From Cynocephalus volans (taxonomy: Eukaryota > Chordata > Mammalia > Dermoptera > Cynocephalidae), in the NCBI RefSeq assembly GCF_027409185.1, contig NC_084463.1:41704407-41768406 (forward strand): a stretch of 64,000 nucleotides of DNA. The letters are read 5' to 3'. The notes under the pieces are model-generated. The model was not told where the DNA came from and searched no databases. It worked only from the letters and a program-made list of their open reading frames with translations. Shown here one piece after another: positions 58,866 to 64,000 of this stretch (position 1 is its first letter; each line of letters begins with the position of its first letter). The translations under genes and the position numbers were made by a program.

Positions 58866-59018
58866 AGATGACCTGTAAGGAGATCTTAACCCTTGAGTTG
58901 GTGTTGTCAGCACCACGCTCTCCCAAGTGAGCTAACAAGCCATCCCTATATAGGGATCCGAACCCACGGCCTTGGTGTTATCAGCACCACACACTCCCAA
59001 GTGAGCCACGGGCCGGTG
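58866..59018 (-). mobile_element. CYN-type SINE, dimeric tRNA-Ile form
   Basis: A second dimer, on the minus strand. Each unit shows a tRNA-Ile-like arm with GGTGCTGATAACACC or GGTGCTGACAACACC; GAT at the anticodon position fits tRNA-Ile. The first unit carries GGGTTCGGATCC (B-box). The A-tail is the plus-strand A-to-T region at about 58,856-58,868. Target duplication not resolved. Confidence 0.85.
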
Positions 59019-59609
59019 ACCACAAGTGTAACAACCCTTGCACCTTGCTATATTCTGTTGATTAGAGCCTGACCACAGGTCTCATCCATACTCCAGGGTG
59101 GAGGATTACATGAGGGTGTGACTCTGGTCACATCAGGGTGTCAGCCACATGCATATTTTTATTTGGGGAGGAGGGGCAGTGAAGTTATGGGTTTTTCATC
59201 AAGCAGAAGGTATCTAAAATGACAGGTTAATTTTATAATATTGCATACTGCAATTGTGAGGTAGAATTACTACTTATCAGAAATTGCTTCAAGGATAGCT
59301 GTTAATGCATCCTTGATAACTCCAAGCAATAGAAATGTTGTTTGTTATTCCATTGTTTGGAGGAAATGTGTTTGTATATTGATAAGCTTTCATATAAATA
59401 GAACATTTTGTTTGGAACACAGCATGGTGTCTGGCTTTTCTGTTCTTTAAACTTGAATACAGATATCACTGACATTGAATTGTTCATTAATACCTCCTCA
59501 TAGTGTCGCATGACTAGATTTGGTGTATAGATGTGATCTAACTTTACCACCTTCTGACATCACTTTATTATTACTTATGACTAATGTACTCCTAACGTTC
59601 TGTTTATGT

Positions 59610-59995
59610 GCACAGGCTGCTGTAACAAAATGCCAGTCTGTATGATTTAAACAACAAAGATTTTTTTCCCCACATTTCTGAAGCTGGAAAGTTCCAAATC
59701 CGGGTGCTGACTGGTTTGTTTCTATTAAGGCCTTTCTGGATTGCAGACAGCTGCCTTCTCACTGTTTCCTCATGTGGCCTTTCACCATTGCTCAGCAGAG
59801 AGAGAGAGAGAGGGAGCGAGAAAGCCCTGGTGTTTGTTTTGTAAGGACACAGCAGTCTTTAAGTTTTCAGGCTTGCCTAATTACATCATTTATCCATGAG
59901 TACCTTCTTGAAGTATCTGTCTCCAAATACAGTTGCATTTGGGGTTGGGGCTTCAACATATGAGTTTTGGGAAGGCACATTCAGTTAACAGCCAC
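59610..59995 (-). mobile_element. MaLR-type LTR (antisense)
   Basis: Starts with CACAGGCTGCTGTAACAAAATGCC and ends with CTTCAACATATGAGTTTTGGGAAGGCAC, the complement of an old MaLR-type LTR. A short GA repeat lies at about 59,797-59,822. Confidence 0.65.
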
Positions 59996-59999
59996 TTAA

Positions 60000-60760
60000 T
60001 TGAAATAGTCTTCATTGTTTACCATGTTATAATTTGTAGTGGCTATTGTTTTTGTCCAACATTTCTTTCCACATTATCTTAGTATTAGGCCAGCTTTGTG
60101 ACCACAGGGGCATCACGTGACCCACATGTGACAGCCGTCATGCTGCATGTCCAGGCCTGCATGGTGAGTTTCATCCAGTGTGAGTAGTGGATCCTCCATG
60201 CCCTCTGTACTCATGGTAGTCACAGACCTGTTTGTGTGTGGGCCTGGGGCTGCAAAGGTCTGTTTATGGGTGGAGAGCGGCTGTGAGCCTAAGGTCCAGG
60301 CAGTCTGGACACCTCTGAGATCCTCACCATGTGCCTCTTGCTATGATTGCTACTGGACCCAGTGTGTTTTCTATCTTTCATGCCTCTTTTAAAATACTCT
60401 CGTGAAGTGGGTTACTACTATTTACAATTGTCCTAACTTGACCAAACTTAATCTGGCCTATGCCTTACCTATTTTTAATTTCACTGAACTATAGTTGTGC
60501 ATAAATATAATGTCTAAAGTTATAGTAGATTTTCACTTTTTACTGTGGAGTAAATCTTTTTCATTACATTGATTCTTAGTTTTATTTTAAATCATGTCAA
60601 CTTCTTTCCCACACTTAAAAAGCCCTGTCTGAATTTTGATTGAATTTGCACTGAACTTAGATATTACTGGGCATCCACTTGGGCTAGAACACTTCATCTA
60701 GGTGGGGTGGGCCATTCCTAGGAGACCAGGCTACAAATGCAGTGTTTGGGATACAATTCT
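60000..60760. other. Non-coding DNA, nothing recognised
   Basis: No gene or named repeat that I can support. Confidence 0.4.
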
Positions 60761-60765
60761 ATATT

Positions 60766-61140
60766 TAATAGATCTGCAACATAACCACTGCCATTTTAGA
60801 CAAGCCCAAGTACAAAATGGCATCAGCCACCTCCTCCCCTCCCCTTCCCCATTCTCTTTTACAAGAAGCCTCATGGTTTCAGAGAAAATGAAACTTGTTA
60901 TTTCCGCATATGCAGAACTCTCCATTCCCGGGACCTAACTCAATCCCCACCCTGGAATTACATCACCTAGCTCTTGGCACCAACATACCAATATAAGCTT
61001 CCACTCACTGCCCTATGTTAGCCGCTGTCCCCCATTTTCAGGGCAGTCCCAGTCTGTCCTCCATTTTGAGGACAGCCTGGCAGATTTCTTTCTTTAATAA
61101 AGCTTGAGCAGTACCCAGCATCTCAGCTCATTTTCTTTCA
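60766..61140 (+). repeat. 5' LTR of the class I ERV
   Basis: Begins TAATAGATCTGC and ends TTTCTTTCA. It contains a CCAATATAAGC TATA-type box near 60,991 and an AATAAAGCTTGAG poly(A) region near 61,096. It is clearly related to but diverged from the copy at 63,188 (several differences in the first 60 bases), so the insertion is much older than the class II provirus. Confidence 0.8.
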
Positions 61141-61142
61141 TT

Positions 61143-61162
61143 ACGGTGCCCAAACCCAGGAA
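61143..61162 (+). other. Possible tRNA-Phe-like primer binding site
   Basis: Directly after the 5' LTR the sequence CGGTGCCCAAACCCAGGA matches the tRNA-Phe complement at 15 of 18 positions. This is weaker than the class II provirus but in the right place. Confidence 0.5.
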
Positions 61163-61949
61163 GGGCCCTGGCTGGACCATCGGATGATCCCCTCTCTCTT
61201 GGGTTGATTAGCTCCTGGCTGCTCTTCCCAGACCTGCCAAAACTGGATGCCTCTGGGACTCTCACTGTTTCAGACCAATGCATCCAACACCAGTCTCAAT
61301 TCAGGGTGAGTCAGTGGGTCTGTCCCGCCTACTTCTACCAGTTCCCCTGACTACTCTCTATGGCTCTGGTCTCTATGAAGCCCAAGTGCCTAGCCAAAGG
61401 AACTCTTCTTGTGCCCCCCAGATATTGGAAGATGCTCCTCTAGCTGGTCAGTGGCTCCTCTCAAAAAGAAGGTGGACACCAAAGAGGACGCCCTTTGCTG
61501 GCACTCTTGTGCCAGGACTGGCTGCCCTTTCTTACCCTCTACATAGGATCCTCTCAATCCAAACCTCCATGCTCTACACCCTTGGGCTGTCTCCTGGCCA
61601 ATTTTTTGGTCTCCAGGGAGATGTTAAGCCTAAACTTCTTGTTTTCTGCTGACTCCACACTCCACGCCTCTGGGCCATCTCCTGGCCAATTTCTCCACCT
61701 CCAGGGAGACAATTAAACTTGAATGCCTTGTTACAATGGATCTCAGTGGCCACAAGATGGCACTCAATTTAGATACTCACCAAAACAACAAAAGTTGTAG
61801 AGATTCCTGTATGTTCAAGCCTTCTCCTATCTCTGAATGTGTTCTGTCAAAATTGTCCTATGTCTCAAATTCTCCTACCTCATGCTCAACCTCCCCTTCC
61901 AGATTTGGATCAGTCTTCTGATCTGTCAGCCCTCCACATTTCTCTCTCT

Positions 61950-62680
61950 TCCCTCTACCTGGTCTTGAGTTGCTCATCCTCAGCCACCGAACACCTCTCC
62001 TCTGCCTTCATCAGGTAACAACCCTGCCTCAGCTCCGGCTTTTTATAACTCTTCCATGAAGTGGCTGGTATGGAAGGAATTTTCTGAGTCCATGTACAGG
62101 GAGCAGGTCTGGATGGTGGCTCAGGTACATGCTCAAAATAATAGGTGGCCTGTGGGAACCATTGCTGTTCCTTGCACAGACCCCAGTTGGAACTACCAGG
62201 CTGGCCACGGGGATCAGGATCTCCAGGATAACATGATCACACACTTGATTTATGGCCTCCAAAGGCTCACAAGTCAATTATGACAAGCTTAGAGGAATCA
62301 CAGAGAGATACACTGAAAATCCCAGTGAGTTCCTAATCCACCTCTCTGAGGCTTTATGTGAATACACATGTATAGAGCCAAACTCCCCTGCAGGCATGGT
62401 CCTCTTACACTCTAATTTCATTACCCAATCAGCCCCTGATATTTGGGGGAAAAAAAAAAGTATGAAAGAGATCAGGCCAAATGCCAGCTCCTGGCTAATG
62501 CCATCCATGGCTCACATACTCCAAAGCCAGCTTCCTTAAGAGGCAAGCCACCTGAGAACTTCAAATGCAGTCCACTGGACCACTTGGCACAGGCCTGTCA
62601 TAACCCTAGGCCCCCTCCTGGGGCCCTGTCCTCACTACAAATGGCCAGGCCACTGGGGGATTGACTGTTCCACTCTCCAG
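61950..62680 (+). pseudogene. Class I ERV gag remnant
   Basis: Scattered frames read the capsid of a gammaretrovirus-type Gag: ENPSEFLIHLSEALCEYT and FITQSAPDIWGKK, followed by ERDQAKCQLLANA and a degenerate zinc knuckle with HLAQAC. Frame changes and stops break it between 62,250 and 62,450. Function is lost. Confidence 0.75.
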
Positions 62681-62789
62681 AAAGGGAGTGGCCCAGTCCC
62701 TAACCCACAACCTTCAGCTCCACAAGCATCTCTACTGGAGCTTCTAGGCTTTGCCCAGGAGGAGGACTGATGATGCCCAGGGCCTGAGG

Positions 62790-63010
62790 CCCCCATGGAA
62801 ATCAAGGCGCCTGAGCCCAGTGTAACTCGCCTTGTCACAGGTAAGCCAATCTCTTTTGTCATTGATACAGGGGCCATTTACTCTACCCTTCCTGAATATG
62901 CAGGACCAACAACCCCATCCTCTCTCACAATAGTAGGGGTCATGGGATGAGAATACCACCCACAGATCACTTAAGCCCTCCCCTTCACCCTACATTACAC
63001 CCAATTAACA
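62790..63010 (+). pseudogene. Class I ERV protease remnant
   Basis: The frame after VTGKPISF reads the aspartic protease site IDTGAIYS followed by TLPEY and a hydrophobic flap-like part, then TGA at about 62,948. Decayed and short; it follows gag directly. Confidence 0.7.
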
Positions 63011-63187
63011 CACAAATTCTTAATAATGCATCAATGCCCATCCCCCTTACTGGGACAGGACATTTCTTTTCAAATTCAAAGCTACTCTTACCCTAAACAC
63101 TTTAACTCCCATCTCCAGCAGGAAGTAGCTTCAGAAGAATGAGATCTCCACTCTTTTCTCCTTTTTCCTATACTTAAAAGGCAGGAA

Positions 63188-63558
63188 TAATAGATCTGCA
63201 ACATAACCAGCGCCATTTTAGACAATCCTAAGTACAAAATGGCGCCATCCACTTCCTCTCCTCCCCTCCCCCATTCTCTTTTACAAGAAGCCTCATGGTT
63301 TTGGAGAAAATGAAACTTTTGACATTTCTGCATGCACAGAACTCTCCATTCCCATGACCTAACTCAATCCCCACCCCGGAATTACATCACCCAGCTCTTG
63401 GCACCAACATACCAATATAAGCTCCCACGCACTGCCCTATGTTAGCCACTGTCCCCCATTTTCAGGGCAGCCCTGGGCTGTCCGCTTTGAGTACACCCTG
63501 GCAGATTTTCTTTAATAAAGCTTGAATGGTACCTGACATCTCGGCTTTCTTTCTTTCA
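63188..63558 (+). repeat. 3' LTR of the class I ERV
   Basis: About 371 bp, starting TAATAGATCTGC and ending TTTCTTTCA, with the same TATA and AATAAAGCTTG features as the 5' LTR. It ends at the right ATATT duplication. Confidence 0.8.
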
Positions 63559-63563
63559 ATATT

Positions 63564-64000
63564 TTAATACATGTACTTATTGTGGAATAATCAAAACACT
63601 CACATACCTATAATCTCACATCCTTATTTCTTTGTGGTGAAGACGTTTAAAATCAACATTTTTAGCAACTTTGAAGTATTCAGTACATTACTATGAATTG
63701 TCTTCACTGTGCTGTGCAATAAAGCACCAGAACTTACTCCTGCCTACCTGAAACCTTGTTCCCTTTGACCAACATGTGCTCTTTTTCCATCCCCTGCTGT
63801 CCCATGCCTCAGTCTCTGGTAACCTCCATTCTACTCTCTGCTGTTAGTCTGATGAGAGCTCCCTTATAGGTGACTTGATGCTTTTCTCTTGCTGCTTTTA
63901 AGATTCTCTGTTTTTGAGCTTTGCCAATTTGACTGTAATGTGTCTCAGAGGATCTTTTTGGATTGAATCTGTTTTGGGATCTTTGAGCCTCCTGGATCTG
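63564..64000 (-). repeat. Ancient L1 fragments (3'UTR, then ORF1), antisense, off window end
   Basis: 63,565-63,848 resembles the antisense L1 3'UTR (TCTCTGGTAACCTCCATTCTACTC at about 63,812). From 63,850 the sequence is antisense ORF1, matching the young L1 near 28,680-28,820 (GCTCCCTTATAGGTGACTTGATG, TTTGCCAATTTGACTGTAATGTG). The fragment continues beyond the window. Confidence 0.75.

Larger units (their letters stand above)
60766..63558 (+). mobile_element. Internally deleted class I ERV with two LTRs
   Basis: A 2.8-kb element on the plus strand. The 5-bp duplication ATATT is at 60,761-60,765 and 63,559-63,563. Two LTRs of about 375 and 371 bp flank a 2.05-kb interior. The interior has a primer site region, a gag remnant and a protease remnant, but no pol core and no env. 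The gag sequence ITERYTENPSEFLIHLSEAL has the gammaretrovirus-type capsid signature. A class I origin follows from that. The deletion runs from just after the protease to the 3' LTR. Confidence 0.8.

Overview
The window is mammalian nuclear DNA, most likely from a colugo (flying lemur, Dermoptera). The main reason is a set of tRNA-derived SINEs whose body resembles tRNA-Ile. They occur as GC-rich monomers at 10.4, 12.0 and 12.9 kb and as dimers at 35.2 and 58.9 kb, and match my knowledge of the dermopteran CYN-SINE family. MIR, MaLR, Tigger, hAT-Charlie and LINE-1 remnants are all present as expected for a placental mammal. I see no intact host protein-coding gene, no tRNA or rRNA gene and no CRISPR. 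Almost everything recognisable is mobile DNA, plus one decayed KRAB zinc-finger gene and one CpG-island promoter.

Layout. 1-19 kb: AT-rich non-coding DNA with MIRs, an old mosaic L1 copy (4.0-5.1 kb), three CYN-SINE monomers (10.4-13.0 kb), a hAT-like element (14.2 kb) and a duplicated CTG-repeat block (16.7 kb). 19.2-19.85 kb: CpG island with ZNF143-, NRF1- and CRE-type motifs. 24.13-30.97 kb: a full-length young LINE-1 on the minus strand with perfect 15-bp target-site duplications, intact ORF1 and an ORF2 broken by one nonsense codon. 33.1-41.1 kb: ancient antisense L1 sequence riddled with later insertions (MaLR LTRs, an ERVL LTR, a solo LTR, a DNA transposon, CYN-SINEs). 42.9-48.4 kb: a KRAB-C2H2 zinc-finger pseudogene on the plus strand. 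Its KRAB-A, KRAB-B and zinc-finger exons can all be recognised and all are broken, and a MER2/Tigger element sits in one finger linker.

48.68-56.54 kb: a nearly complete class II (betaretrovirus/IAP-like) provirus on the minus strand. It has 282-bp LTRs differing at only two positions, 6-bp duplications, a tRNA-Phe-type primer site, gag, dUTPase-protease, pol and env. Both ribosomal frameshift signals and the env splice signals are still readable. Pro and pol are open; gag and env are disrupted. 60.76-63.56 kb: a separate, internally deleted class I ERV with two LTRs, gag and protease remnants and 5-bp duplications. The last ~150 bases are an L1 ORF1 fragment running off the end.

The provirus is the most notable system: a young, structurally complete element about 0.3 kb downstream of a dead KRAB zinc-finger gene. 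Nothing in the window can be called a new host gene system. All comparisons were made by eye, so divergence values and boundaries are readings, not computed alignments.
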